A stretch of DNA of 64,000 bases, taken from CAVVEQ01 sp963804865 (GTDB taxonomy: Bacteria > Chloroflexota > Anaerolineae > Anaerolineales > Anaerolineaceae). The notes below the pieces were generated by a model, which saw only the letters and a list, made by a program, of their open reading frames with translations, did no database searches and was not told the DNA's origin. The stretch lies in assembly GCA_963804865.1 (NCBI GenBank), contig CAWDSH010000001.1, forward strand, positions 620,001-684,000, in the 5' to 3' direction. A program made the translations under genes and the position numbers. Positions 34,903-45,401 of this stretch are shown piece after piece (the stretch's first letter is position 1; each line of letters starts with the position of its first letter).

Positions 34903-37900
34903 ATGGCTGATTATCTTTTTCGCGGAAAATTAAAAGACGTGGATCCGGACATTGATTATTTGATCCGGCTCGAAGCTGAAAGGCAAACAAGAAAACTGAT
35001 CATGATCCCCAGCGAGAGCACTGCTCCTGAGTCTGTCCGGGAAGGATTGGGGTCGGTATTTCAGAATATTTATGCTGAGGGGTATCCGGATGAGGAAATG
35101 AGATGGATGAATGAAAGCGAGCTAACGGATTATTCAGCCCGCCTGGCTTACTACCGGCGATATTCTGACCCCCGGTATTACAAAGGTGTGGAATATGCCG
35201 ATATTATTGAATCCCTGGCAAGACGCAGATGCGCTGAAGCATTTGCCACTCCAAAATTGAGCGCGGATCAGATTTTTGTCAATGTTCAACCCCTTTCTGG
35301 TGCCCCTGCGAATAATGCGGTCTACACAGCGTTAATCAATCCCGGGGATACCATTCTGGGAATGAATCTTCTTCATGGGGGTCACCTTTCTCATGGATCA
35401 TCAGTAAATCGATCAGGAAAGTTGTTTAAAGTCATCCATTATGCGGTGGATCCAACCACTGAGCAAATTGATTATGAAATGGTTGAAAAACTGGCCATTG
35501 AAAATCAGCCAAAGATCATTATCGCAGGTTACTCCTCCTATCCGTGGGTACCTGATTTTGAGCGCTTCCGAAAAATTGCAGATGGGGTTGGTGCTTTTTT
35601 GTTGGCTGATATTTCCCATATCGCGGGGATGACTGCCGCGGGTGTCATATCTTCACCAATTGGTTTTGCTCATGTGATCACCTTCACCACACATAAAACC
35701 TTGTGCGGTCCGAGGGGAGCATGCATTCTGACTACCGATTCTGGTCTTTCAAAGAAACTTGACCGTGCTGTTTTTCCGGGTGAGCAAGGCGGACCTCATG
35801 TTCACGCGTTTGCAGCATTGGCGACTACATTCAAAATAGCAAAAACCGAGAAATTTCGAAATCTTCAAGAGCAGATCATCAAGAATTGCATCGTTCTCAC
35901 GGATCAGCTCCAAAAACGGGGACTCCGCATCCCTTACGGTGGAACAAATACACACCTTACCAACGTGGATTGCAAGACCATAGTCGGAGAAGATGGAACG
36001 AAACTCTCCGGTGATATGGCTGCCAGGATCCTTGATATTGCCGGCATCGTTGCCAATCGTAATACCATCCCTGGAGATAAGACCGCGTTATTTTCATCCG
36101 GGATCCGTCTTGGTACCCCATGGTTGACGCAAAGAGGTATGAAAGAAGCAGAGATGATCCAGATCGCGGATATCATCGCTGATCTCATGTTTGCCACCAA
36201 GCCGTACTCTGTTGAAACCCGGCAGGGATCCACTGTCCGCGCGAAGATTGATTTTGAGGTATTGGAAAACGCCAAAATGCGGACACGCGTGCTTGCTGAA
36301 GCAGCAGGAAAAGATCTAACCTACGAAAAACATGCGTATCCTCACTACATCTACTTGGATGATAAATTCGCTGATCAGAAGGGTTGGACTGCCTTTGACC
36401 TGAGTGGAGAGAATCTACGCCATTTTTTGAACTACACATTCAGCAGTGATGTGGAATATCTCGAACCGGGCCAATCACAAAAAACCTCACTTTTTATGTC
36501 AAAAGAAACTATCGAAGCCATCATTACTTGCATAAATGCGGGAAAATATCAACTCAGCATTAATTCAAAACATGCATGTCTCGTCGCAACATGGTTAAGG
36601 GATCTTTCGGATGGTTTTATCACCTTCGATCCTGAAATCGTCCGGCGGTTACCGGGTCCAATCCTTGTCGAAGAATCAAAATCACCTCCTGTTACTTCCG
36701 CTGGTGGTGAAATCCTATCCGCAGAAAAACCATATTTCATTGGAAATATGCCTTCTACTGGAAAAGCTCTTAAAGAATTTTATTGGGACGAGAAAGAAAA
36801 CCCGGAAATTAAAAAAACACCTCTCAATGAAACACATAAAAAACTCGGGGCTAAGATGGTGCCATTCGCTGGCTGGGAAATGCCTGTCTGGTATTCATCT
36901 GTGGTCGAGGAGCACCTCGCCACACGGCATGCAGCAGGACTTTTTGATGTTTCTCATATGGGTGTTTATCAGGCCGAAGGTCGTGATGCTGTGACATTCC
37001 TGGATTCTGTTTGTGGCAATGATATTAGCGCCCTGGCAGTGGGTGAATCTTGTTATACGCACCTATTGGATCCGGATGCGCGTGTGATTGATGATTGCCT
37101 TGTGTATCACCGGCCGCAGAAAAGTACCTGGTTGTCGTGAATGCTTCAAATGATGACAAGGACTGGGCATGGCTCAACGCTGTTCGTGAGGGCGAAGTTC
37201 TCGTGGATCCGGAGAAACCATGGGTGAAAACTTATGGCAGGAAGGTTATCCTTCGTAATTTGCGTGATCCAAAAGAAGGAAAGGATATGCGCGTCGACAT
37301 TGCCCTTCAAGGACCAAAATCCCGCGATATTCTGCTCGCTCTTGGAACATCCCCTGAAAACAAAAAGAAGATCATGGCACTAAAACGCACTGAATTATGT
37401 GAGGCAGCTGTAGGAAAACTTGATCTTGTAGTCTCACGTACCGGCTATACCGGCGAAAAGATGGCATTTGAGCTTTTTGTTCACCCCGATCAATCCGAAG
37501 AATTATGGAATCTTTTATTGAAGGCAGGTGAGCAAATTGGTATAAAACCATGTGGTTTGGGTGCGCGCGATTCACTTCGCACTGAAGCAGGATTACCTCT
37601 TTATGGACACGAATTTACCGAAGATGGCACAATGGGTGTGGGTGAAGGTGGCTTCGGTTCATATGTAAAGATTTATAAGCCCTGGTTTATTGGCAGGGAT
37701 GCATTTATTAAAAGGGAGAAATCCCGTCAGGGGGTTGTAACCCGCTTTCGATTTATGGAAAAGGGAGTTCGTATGGCACATCACGGTGATCCTGTAATGG
37801 ACAATAAAGGTCGGGTGATAGGTCATGTAACAAGTTGTGCAGTAGATTCTGAAGGATTTCTTACTGGCCAGGTGTTTGTCGATAATAAATCATCGATCGA

Positions 37901-38033
37901 AGGCACTCCTATTTCGATTTATCAGAGCGCGAGTAATGTCGGTGGAAAAGCACCTTCAGAATTGAAAACTGGAGAGAAAGTAATCCTGCCAACACCTGCC
38001 ATAATCCTTAGTCGCTTTCCCAAGTTAACCTGA
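34903..38033 (+). CDS. Serine hydroxymethyltransferase - aminomethyltransferase (GlyA-GcvT) fusion, one frameshift
   Basis: Residues 1 to about 430 are SHMT, which makes glycine and methylene-THF from serine; PLP binds Lys265 in FTTHKTLCGPRG. A linker of about 200 residues follows; it includes LSGENLRHFLNYTFSSDVEY and LEPGQSQKTSLFM, which vaguely recall a GcvT-like folate fold. From about 639 the chain is the glycine-cleavage T protein (GAKMVPFAGWEMPVWY, LFDVSHMGVYQ). The frame breaks near 37115 (stop at 37138) and resumes one frame over with AEKYLVVVNASNDDKDWAWL to the stop at 38033. Restoring one lost base gives 1043 aa with no other change. AAGGAG precedes the ATG. Confidence 0.85.
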
Positions 38034-38109
38034 CGGGTCGACCTAATATAAATAATCATTACCAATATTCAACTTCAATTCTTCTAAAACAGAAACAAAA
38101 GGAGAAAGA

Positions 38110-39327
38110 ATGCAAACTCAATGGGACCATCGCTTTGCTCAACGCACGCAAAGAATGAAAAGCTCTGCAATCCGTGAATTATTGAAGTTTACCGAACTCC
38201 CGGACATAATTTCATTCGGAGGAGGCATGCCTGCTTCAGAAGTCTTCCCAATTGAAGAATTCAAAGAAGCATGCATTCGTGTTCTGGAAAATAATGGTCC
38301 TAAATCACTCCAATATGGCTCAACAGAGGGGTATAAACCTCTGCGTGAGATGATCGCCCGCCACTCGTTGAGATATGGCATTGAGGTTACCCCGGATAAT
38401 ATTCTAATCACATCAGGATCACAACAAGCACTTGATCTCCTGGGAAAAATATTTATAAACCGTGGGGACCGGATCTTGGTGGAATCGCCCACCTATTTAG
38501 GCGCACTTCAAGCATGGAATGCCTATGGCGCTGAATATGTTTCCGTGCCTGCTGATGAGAATGGAATGCAAACCGATGCACTCGAAGAAGCTTTAAGGTG
38601 TGGACCTAAGTTCATTTATGTATTGCCAAATTTTCAAAATCCCACCGGTGTAACCCTGACCCTTGAACGAAGAAAAAAATTGGTTGAGATGGCAGATCGT
38701 TATGGAGTACCAATCATTGAAGATGATCCGTACGGCCAGCTGAGATTTGAAGGTGATCATTTACCCGCAGTTGAAGTCGTTGATGCCCGGATTCGTGCCA
38801 CTAATGGCTGTTATAGCGGAAATGTGATCTACCTTTCCACATTCTCGAAAATCCTGGCTCCCGGGATTCGCCTGGCATGGGTGATTGCTCCTCCAGAGGT
38901 AATTTTCAAATTGGTTCAGGCGAAACAAGGTGCAGATCTGCATACCTCAACATTCAATCAAATTGTTGCCTATGAAGTTGGGCATCAAGGATTTCTGGAT
39001 AAACACATCCTTAAGATTCGCGAAGTTTATCAGCAGCGCCGCGACGTCATGCTGGACGCACTTGAAGAACATATGCCGGAAGGTGTTCACTGGACTCATC
39101 CGATGGGTGGATTATTCCTTTGGGCTACCCTGCCTGAACAACTGAAATCATCAGAAATTCTCAAAGAAGCAGTTAAAGAAAAAGTTGCATTTGTGCCCGG
39201 GGATTCCTTTTACCCCAATGGTGGTGGTCAGAATACGATGCGACTGAATTTCTCGCATTCAAATCCGGAAATGATCAACGAGGGTATGGCACGTCTGGGA
39301 AGAGTAGTGAAGAAAGCTGTAGGTTAA
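38110..39327 (+). CDS. PLP-dependent aminotransferase, fold type I (2-aminoadipate/LysN-like subgroup)
   Basis: The 405-aa enzyme transfers an amino group between an amino acid and a 2-keto acid. It has the N-terminal block DIISFGGGMPASEVFP, SGSQQALDLLGKIF, YVLPNFQNPTGVTLTLERRK, EDDPYGQLRFEG and PLP lysine Lys247 in STFSKILAPGIRLAW. This resembles bacterial 2-aminoadipate and aromatic/broad-range aminotransferases of the MocR-related group but lacks a DNA-binding domain. GGAG precedes the ATG. It lies 76 bases after the SHMT-GcvT fusion, perhaps in the same operon, and ends at a perfect terminator. Confidence 0.88.
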   Translation: MQTQWDHRFAQRTQRMKSSAIRELLKFTELPDIISFGGGMPASEVFPIEEFKEACIRVLENNGPKSLQYGSTEGYKPLREMIARHSLRYGIEVTPDNILITSGSQQALDLLGKIFINRGDRILVESPTYLGALQAWNAYGAEYVSVPADENGMQTDALEEALRCGPKFIYVLPNFQNPTGVTLTLERRKKLVEMADRYGVPIIEDDPYGQLRFEGDHLPAVEVVDARIRATNGCYSGNVIYLSTFSKILAPGIRLAWVIAPPEVIFKLVQAKQGADLHTSTFNQIVAYEVGHQGFLDKHILKIREVYQQRRDVMLDALEEHMPEGVHWTHPMGGLFLWATLPEQLKSSEILKEAVKEKVAFVPGDSFYPNGGGQNTMRLNFSHSNPEMINEGMARLGRVVKKAVG

Positions 39328-39330
39328 TTA

Positions 39331-39365
39331 AAACAGGTCTGGCAAATTGCCAGACCTGTTTTTTC
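39331..39365. terminator. Bidirectional terminator between aminotransferase and nucleoside kinase
   Basis: AAACAGGTCTGGCAA and TTGCCAGACCTGTTT form a 15-bp perfect stem with a one-base centre, followed by further T residues. The stop codon of the convergent kinase gene lies in its right edge. Confidence 0.9.
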
Positions 39366-41088
39366 ATGCGCTTGTATCGCGCCAAATCTTAAAATCACCC
39401 AAAATGGAACCACCGATAAATTCCCGTAAAATGGAGTTATCTGGGATCAATTCTGTTGGCAAGGGTAGGAACCATTCCAATAACGCCAGCAACCGTTTCG
39501 CTTCGATATACTCATCGGTCCCAAAGGGTGCTTGACGCAGCAAAGGTTCAGCAAAACTTTTTAAAGCAGACATTTCATAGACCAGGGCAGAATTGAATAG
39601 ATCATCCGCGTTCTCCTGGTATGGAAATATATTGCGTTTTTCTCCACGCCGAACCGATTCCCAACGCTGCAAAGTCTGCTGTGCAGAATATCCCCGGGTA
39701 GTGGCATCACGGACAATCCGTCGGATGAGACGTGTATCCGTGGTTGAAATGCGGTTATGTCGATCCAGGTTTAATTGGGTTAAACAGGAAATGTAAACCC
39801 GGAAAGTTTTTTCTGTCGGAATATCAGAAATTAACCGGGGATTGAGACCATGGATCCCTTCTAGAATGATCAACTGATCTTTATTAAGTTTTAATGTTTC
39901 TCCGGGACCACTTTTACCTTGTTTAAAATCATAATGGGGCATCTGGATCTCCGCACCCGCGATTAGCTTCTCCAGGTCATGTCCCAATGCCGCTGTATTC
40001 ATCGCCTCAAGAGCTTCATAATCGTATTGTCCGTTCTCATCCTTCGGAGTTGCTTCACGATCGACAAAATAATTATCCATCTCAAGCGCAAACGGTGAAA
40101 TGCCAAGAGCAAGCAGTTGGATGGCTAGTCTTCTGGAAAACGTGGTTTTTCCCGATGATGAAGGACCGGAGATCAAGACGATCCGTGCGAGTTTCGATTT
40201 CTCGGCTATCGCCCGGGCGATGGCAGCAATTTTCTGTTCATGGAGTGCTTCCGAAACCAGAATAATCTCCTGGCTGCGGTTTTCCTTGATGGCAGTGTTC
40301 AATGCACCAACGCTATCGATACCCAGTTTTATCAACCAATCTCCATATTGGCGAAACGTGGTCAACAGCTTTGGATAACTCGGCATTGGCAAAAGTTGAT
40401 CCGGGGCATGCCGGCGTGGAAATCGCAATACAAAACCGTCACCAAGTTTCGAAAATGCAAACCAACGAATGTAACCGGTTGAAGGCAGCATGTATCCATG
40501 GTGGTAATCCTGGTGCTCTGCCAGGCTGTATAAAACGAGGAATTCTTTTTGCCTGTATTTTAATAAACGGACTTTATCAACCTGTCCAGTGGAATTAAAA
40601 AGCTCGATGGCCTGTTGAAGAGGTACCACCTGCCTTTCAATGGGCAAGTCTGCTTTAACGAGTTCCCTCATTCGCGCTTCGAGTTTCTCAAGTTCTTCTT
40701 GACTTAATGGTGTGCGATTGGAAATCTGGCAATAAAAACCACCGGAAGCAACTGAATGATCAACGGTCAGGAATGCATCCGGGAATAACTCATCAAATGC
40801 AGCTTCCAAAAGAAAAGTCACTGATCTACGGTAGATCCTGGCACCATCACCGTCAGACATCGTTATCGGTTTAACTTTTGAATCCATCTCAATCGGGTAA
40901 GTCAATTCCCGCAACTCATGGTTTACGATCGCGCCCATTATCGGAGGATCATTCCATTCAGGGAGAACTTTAAGGAATTGACCTACCGGCATTCCACGGG
41001 CGCCGGTAAAAACGCGCCCATCTGGGAGATGGATTTCAACCGTGCCTCGCGGTTTTGTTGCTTGGATATCGCTTGTTTGAGTAAACAT
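39364..41088 (-). CDS. Nucleoside kinase with TGS and ThrRS-like N-terminal domains (uridine kinase family)
   Basis: This is a known composite protein of 574 aa. A TGS domain (about 14-78, VEIHLPDGRVFTGARG) is followed by a threonyl-tRNA-synthetase second-additional-domain-like region (about 85-270; TVDHSVASGGFYCQI). The C-terminal part is a uridine kinase/phosphoribulokinase P-loop domain with ISGPSSSGKTTFSRRL near 307, MDNYFVDREATPKDENG and ILEGIHGLNPRL. The reaction is probably ATP-dependent phosphorylation of uridine or a related nucleoside. It is convergent with the aminotransferase gene. Confidence 0.88.
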   Translation of the reverse strand: MFTQTSDIQATKPRGTVEIHLPDGRVFTGARGMPVGQFLKVLPEWNDPPIMGAIVNHELRELTYPIEMDSKVKPITMSDGDGARIYRRSVTFLLEAAFDELFPDAFLTVDHSVASGGFYCQISNRTPLSQEELEKLEARMRELVKADLPIERQVVPLQQAIELFNSTGQVDKVRLLKYRQKEFLVLYSLAEHQDYHHGYMLPSTGYIRWFAFSKLGDGFVLRFPRRHAPDQLLPMPSYPKLLTTFRQYGDWLIKLGIDSVGALNTAIKENRSQEIILVSEALHEQKIAAIARAIAEKSKLARIVLISGPSSSGKTTFSRRLAIQLLALGISPFALEMDNYFVDREATPKDENGQYDYEALEAMNTAALGHDLEKLIAGAEIQMPHYDFKQGKSGPGETLKLNKDQLIILEGIHGLNPRLISDIPTEKTFRVYISCLTQLNLDRHNRISTTDTRLIRRIVRDATTRGYSAQQTLQRWESVRRGEKRNIFPYQENADDLFNSALVYEMSALKSFAEPLLRQAPFGTDEYIEAKRLLALLEWFLPLPTELIPDNSILREFIGGSILGDFKIWRDTSA

Positions 41089-41208
41089 GGTTTATATTTT
41101 AGTGTATATGCTTTAAAAGTCTAGGTTAATTGTATTTTTGCAGAATTCGCAAGGTGATTCGCTTTACATTTTTGGTTAGAAAAGACGATTTAACTTTATC
41201 TCAAATCA

Positions 41209-41248
41209 GGGATCTGTCTCCTCAAGGAAAAAAGAAAAGGCAGATCCC
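41209..41248 (-). terminator. Candidate terminator after the GH57 gene
   Basis: Read on the minus strand, GGGATCTG and CAGATCCC form an 8-bp stem 12 bases after the GH57 stop. The loop is long (24 bases) and the downstream T tract is weak, so this may instead be an mRNA 3' stabilising stem. Confidence 0.45.
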
Positions 41249-41260
41249 ATTTCTTGTGAT

Positions 41261-44200
41261 TTATTGAATCAATAGGAGTTGGATTTTGGGAAAATCATCC
41301 GCATCAAGAGTATCCACATCCGCTTCGGTGGGAGAATAAGTGGAAAGCATCTCTTCCTGTGTCGGAGTCAAATTCGCCCAGACCAGATCGAGGATCCGTG
41401 TCTGATTTGTGGCGGTATCTGATCCACCACCAATTCGCCATTGCTCAGAGTTGGCTTTGATATCACGAACCCGCCACACACCCGGAGATGGAAAACCTTC
41501 CTGCGACATAACCATTGCGGCGTACCCCCAGGTTTCAGGATCACCTTCACCGAAAACAGACCTGGGCACGCGTAATGTTATCGTAGATTTGGCAGTATCA
41601 ACAATGATCTTAAAACTTGCTCCACTCACTGCTTTTGCTTCCATGGTCGCCGGGTCAGGTGAAAATATGCCCGGTGTCCAGCCTTCTGCCCAAACGGCAT
41701 ATTCCCAACCATCTTCTTCGGTTAAAGCACAATTTCGACCAGGAAGAAGCATTCTAGCACCAGTGCCAGCACCTGGATCCTTATCAATATACACATCGAA
41801 TGTTTGAACAGAGAGATTGTTTCCTGAATTCCAGGAATTCTTGATTTGACCTGCCAGGGTAAAAATGAACACCACATCCGTATCGCCCACACCGACTTTA
41901 AAAGAGGTTATATCGAAAACGGATGGATCAAAAACCGCATCGGTTGGGTACGTATAACTTCCGGGTCCATGGTCATCACCCATTGGATCTGTGACATCAA
42001 GAATATAAACTACATTTCCAAGATCAGGCAGGATTAATTGTCCTGGACCAGCGGTGGGTATAGCCTGTAAATCACGTTCGGATTCGCTGATGATTGAGAC
42101 CAGTTTTAACTCATCACCCGCTTGTACTTCACCCAGCAGGTTTAAAGGTACAGCAATCTCCAATACAGATGCCTGTATTTCAGAGGTGATTTCTGCTGGA
42201 ACTTCAATCCACTTACTTGAAACGCCATGATAAAGTTTGGCGGTGTTGCTGATAATATCCACTTCAACCAAATTCGTTGCGCTGAATCCAAGCAGGAAAG
42301 GATCTGCAGAATCTATTGAACGCCTGGTAATTCCACTGTTGGACGCCCCCTTGGGAATGGAGAAATAAATTCCTACAGCTCCAGATTCCAGCTCAGTCCA
42401 GTCGGTTTTTGAATCGACGCGTAGATATAGATTCTTGGAATCCACACCGTAATAAAATCCAGATGCAACGTCCTCCGATCGCGCTTGCGCACCGCCGGCG
42501 AATTGGTAATATGCAGCTCTGTCCCACTCACCTTCACCTGCAGATCCATCAATAACCGGGGTGAAAATACCCGTGAATTTTTGTGTTGTATCCACAACGG
42601 CTTCAGGAATTATGGGTACTTTAACAAAAGTGGGCACTGATTCATCCAGGGATTCGTAGACCTTTGCCAGTAGCTGTCTGAAGCCTTGGTCGAAATACGC
42701 ATCATTTCCAGAATCCTGGTCAGCTCCATACCACCAGAACCAATCCGAGCCTTCTGCAAAATACATGTAGTTAAAGGCTTCCTGCAATTTTTCCGACGAG
42801 GGTGCTTGTTTTTTGTTCTGCTCGTAATCCTGCAAGAAATCCCGTACTTTTCCCAGGTAATTCCATGCATTGGATTCTTCAGCTTCTCCTATCCAAGTGT
42901 CATAGTTGGCACTGAACCAGGCTCCTGAAAATAGATGATCCAGATTTTTCTGCTCTGGGAACATTTCCAGGTATTCTGAAGGGGTTACGGTCTTCACATT
43001 GCTGCTGTTGGAGAGTTCTTCATACAATGAATTTAAGAATTCTTTGCCATCGTTATCATAATTTTCCCAGGCATTTTCACCATCGAGAATGATGCTCACA
43101 AGATGTGGACCAGTAGCCCCTTCTTTTTTGAGTTCTTCGCGTATTTTCTCCAACCGCTGCATGAAATCTGAAGCAGCTTCTTTTCCTGGGGTCTGTGAAT
43201 AAGTAAATCCAAGCTTATCCGATAGCAACAAATCCCGAAAGACTATCATTACTTTCGGACCCTGAATTGGTCCATCCGCTGCACCTTGAACAAAGTAAGG
43301 TCGATAAAGCATATCTGCTTCTTGCACAGTATCATTCGCATCTCGCGTAAAGGACCCGATGCCCAGCGAACCAGCCAATACTTGTTCACCAGAAGCCATC
43401 CATAGATAACCTGCATTACCAACCAAAGGAACGATATCTTCAGAGACAGCTCCTTCTCCCGGCCAAAGTCCTTTTGGAGCCACTCCATAAGTCTCTTCAT
43501 AAATTCCTACACTGGCATTCAATTGGGCGATGGCATCCTGGACATAAGAATATTGTTTTGGCAATTCAGCTTCCGGATTCCCAACTGAAGCTTCGTTTGA
43601 ATTGTAAATCAACGGCAAGATTGGGTGCGCTAATGGTGTAGTGATCACCTCAATCTGACCTTTGGCCTGTAACTCTATATGTATCGGTAATACTTCAGCC
43701 ATCACCTTTTTCACTTCATTGAATAAAATGACCTTATCCTCTTCTGTAAAGTCATGATCTTTCGCAACAAGTGTAGCCAATGGTTCAATCGCCAATTCAT
43801 CTGGATCCATCCAGGCGAGATTGAACCAGATCTGAAGATCACGGAAATCTTGTTCGGTAAACGTGGTTATCGCGCCAGCTATAATTTCATCGGTTGTTCC
43901 ACCGCGCAAGTCTAAAAGTCGCTTATAACCGGGGTGAATGCGGATTATGTGATCCCAATTTGCATCAAAGAATCTGGTGAGGAGAAACACTTTTTCTTCC
44001 CCCGTGAGATCGGTGGCTTTCTTTTCTGCCAGTACCCAGTAGAGATCTTTGGCACCATTGTTGACAAAATCATTCAGTTGCTCAATTAGGACTGGGGTGA
44101 GGTTAAAAGTTACGTGTACATCAGGATATTTTGCCACGGTGGCGGCCATGTCATAATAATCCTTGGTGGCATGTGCACGGACCCACGGACGGGTATAGAC

Positions 44201-44404
44201 ACCTGCATCATCTTTATAATAAAGCGGCTGATGCTGATGCCATATCAAATTGACATATAAAATTTCCTCCGAAGCCTGTAGATTGGCAGCTTCAGATGCT
44301 GGTGTTGCTTCCTCTGATACCGTTGAATTTAATGCTTGACCACAAGCATTTAGAATAAAAGAAAGAAGGACGATCAAAAATAATATTTTTAGATGGATTT
44401 TCAT
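41261..44404 (-). CDS. Secreted GH57 alpha-glucanase lipoprotein (amylopullulanase-like) with C-terminal binding modules
   Basis: It probably cuts starch, pullulan or glycogen outside the cell. The 1047-aa precursor has a signal peptide with lipobox LNAC (Cys21). The GH57 catalytic region (about 45-520) has WHQHQPLYY, GLWPGEGAVSEDI, GYLWMASGEQVL and ILDGENAWENYDNDG, the usual conserved regions. Residues about 600-800 form a beta-rich module. The last 230 or so (DDHGPGSYTYPTDAVFDP, WGYAAMVMSQEGFPSPG) resemble the C-terminal domain of glucodextranase and related amylopullulanases. It is the last gene of the sugar-uptake cluster. GGGAGGAA precedes the start. Confidence 0.9.
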   Translation of the reverse strand: MKIHLKILFLIVLLSFILNACGQALNSTVSEEATPASEAANLQASEEILYVNLIWHQHQPLYYKDDAGVYTRPWVRAHATKDYYDMAATVAKYPDVHVTFNLTPVLIEQLNDFVNNGAKDLYWVLAEKKATDLTGEEKVFLLTRFFDANWDHIIRIHPGYKRLLDLRGGTTDEIIAGAITTFTEQDFRDLQIWFNLAWMDPDELAIEPLATLVAKDHDFTEEDKVILFNEVKKVMAEVLPIHIELQAKGQIEVITTPLAHPILPLIYNSNEASVGNPEAELPKQYSYVQDAIAQLNASVGIYEETYGVAPKGLWPGEGAVSEDIVPLVGNAGYLWMASGEQVLAGSLGIGSFTRDANDTVQEADMLYRPYFVQGAADGPIQGPKVMIVFRDLLLSDKLGFTYSQTPGKEAASDFMQRLEKIREELKKEGATGPHLVSIILDGENAWENYDNDGKEFLNSLYEELSNSSNVKTVTPSEYLEMFPEQKNLDHLFSGAWFSANYDTWIGEAEESNAWNYLGKVRDFLQDYEQNKKQAPSSEKLQEAFNYMYFAEGSDWFWWYGADQDSGNDAYFDQGFRQLLAKVYESLDESVPTFVKVPIIPEAVVDTTQKFTGIFTPVIDGSAGEGEWDRAAYYQFAGGAQARSEDVASGFYYGVDSKNLYLRVDSKTDWTELESGAVGIYFSIPKGASNSGITRRSIDSADPFLLGFSATNLVEVDIISNTAKLYHGVSSKWIEVPAEITSEIQASVLEIAVPLNLLGEVQAGDELKLVSIISESERDLQAIPTAGPGQLILPDLGNVVYILDVTDPMGDDHGPGSYTYPTDAVFDPSVFDITSFKVGVGDTDVVFIFTLAGQIKNSWNSGNNLSVQTFDVYIDKDPGAGTGARMLLPGRNCALTEEDGWEYAVWAEGWTPGIFSPDPATMEAKAVSGASFKIIVDTAKSTITLRVPRSVFGEGDPETWGYAAMVMSQEGFPSPGVWRVRDIKANSEQWRIGGGSDTATNQTRILDLVWANLTPTQEEMLSTYSPTEADVDTLDADDFPKIQLLLIQ

Positions 44405-44428
44405 AACCGATTCCTCCCGCCAGGGAAA

Positions 44429-44466
44429 GAACCCCGCTTCCTTTATAAGCAGCGGGGTTCTTTTTT
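44429..44466. other. Stem-loop between the MalG-like and GH57 genes
   Basis: GAACCCCGCT and AGCGGGGTTC form a 10-bp GC-rich stem, flanked by AAA and TTTTTT. The T run lies on the plus strand; in the direction of the operon the tail is only TTCTTT. It may be a partial attenuator or a processing or stability element between the permease and enzyme genes. Confidence 0.6.
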
Positions 44467-44489
44467 GTTTTTTATGATGCGCTTCCTTT

Positions 44490-45401
44490 TTATCCTTTAA
44501 CGCTGCCGAGGGTCAACCCACTGATCAGCCACTTCGAAGAGTAAAGGAATAGCGCCATTACTGGAATTGTCACCAGAATTGAAGCTGCAGAAAATTGACC
44601 CCATTGCGTCTGGAACTGTCCTTGGAGTCGCTGTAAACCTAACGGCCATGTTAGAAGGGCTTCCTGTGAACCCAGCATCACACGTGCCAGCAAATAATCA
44701 TTCCACGCAGCGGTAAAATTATAGAGAAAAGTGATTGCTAAAGCTGGCGCAGATAGAGGGAGCAAAATTTTCGTGAAAGCCTCCAGTTGCGTTGCACCAT
44801 CTATTTTGGCGGCTTCCTCCAAATCGATCGGAACAGTATCGTAATACCCTTTCAAGATCCAGATACTGAACGGCACTGATGTCACACAATAAGCGATCAC
44901 CAGTCCACGATAGGTTCCAACCAATCCAAGCTTAATCGCAAGAATATAGATCGGGATCATCAACATGGAAGCCGGGATCATTTGAGTGGCAAGTAAAAAG
45001 ATCAACCCAACAGATCGACCAGGAAATTTCCAACGGGAGAAAGCATACGCGGAGGTGGCTGCCAGGATCACCCCAATGATCGCTGTTGCTATCGTGATCG
45101 CAAGGCTGTTCCAGATCCAACTTAAAAAGGGTTTATCGAACAGGATGATCCGATACGATTCGAAGGTAGCATCTGGTGGGATGAGAGAAAGATCTGTTGA
45201 AAGTAATCGATCCCCAGGTCTTAATGAAACGGCAAATATGCGAAGCACGGGAAATATGGCAATAAAGCATGCCATCAATAAGGCAAGATGGATCAAGATC
45301 CTTTTAAAAGGAGAATCTTCTCTACCACCATAGAAGAAAGACTTCTTACGATTCTTGATACCACTTTTATCAGAAACAGTAACCTGACTGGTAGCGCTCA
45401 T
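44490..45401 (-). CDS. Carbohydrate ABC transporter permease, MalG-like
   Basis: This is one of two membrane subunits of a CUT1 sugar importer. The 303-aa protein has six membrane helices (first at about 32-52) and the ATPase-contact EAA loop DLEEAAKIDGATQLEAFTKI followed by LPLSAPALAI. The C-terminus is GLTLGSVKG, as in MalG proteins. Its ATG overlaps the stop of the MalF-like gene by four bases (ATGA), so they are translationally coupled. Confidence 0.92.
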   Translation of the reverse strand: MSATSQVTVSDKSGIKNRKKSFFYGGREDSPFKRILIHLALLMACFIAIFPVLRIFAVSLRPGDRLLSTDLSLIPPDATFESYRIILFDKPFLSWIWNSLAITIATAIIGVILAATSAYAFSRWKFPGRSVGLIFLLATQMIPASMLMIPIYILAIKLGLVGTYRGLVIAYCVTSVPFSIWILKGYYDTVPIDLEEAAKIDGATQLEAFTKILLPLSAPALAITFLYNFTAAWNDYLLARVMLGSQEALLTWPLGLQRLQGQFQTQWGQFSAASILVTIPVMALFLYSSKWLISGLTLGSVKG

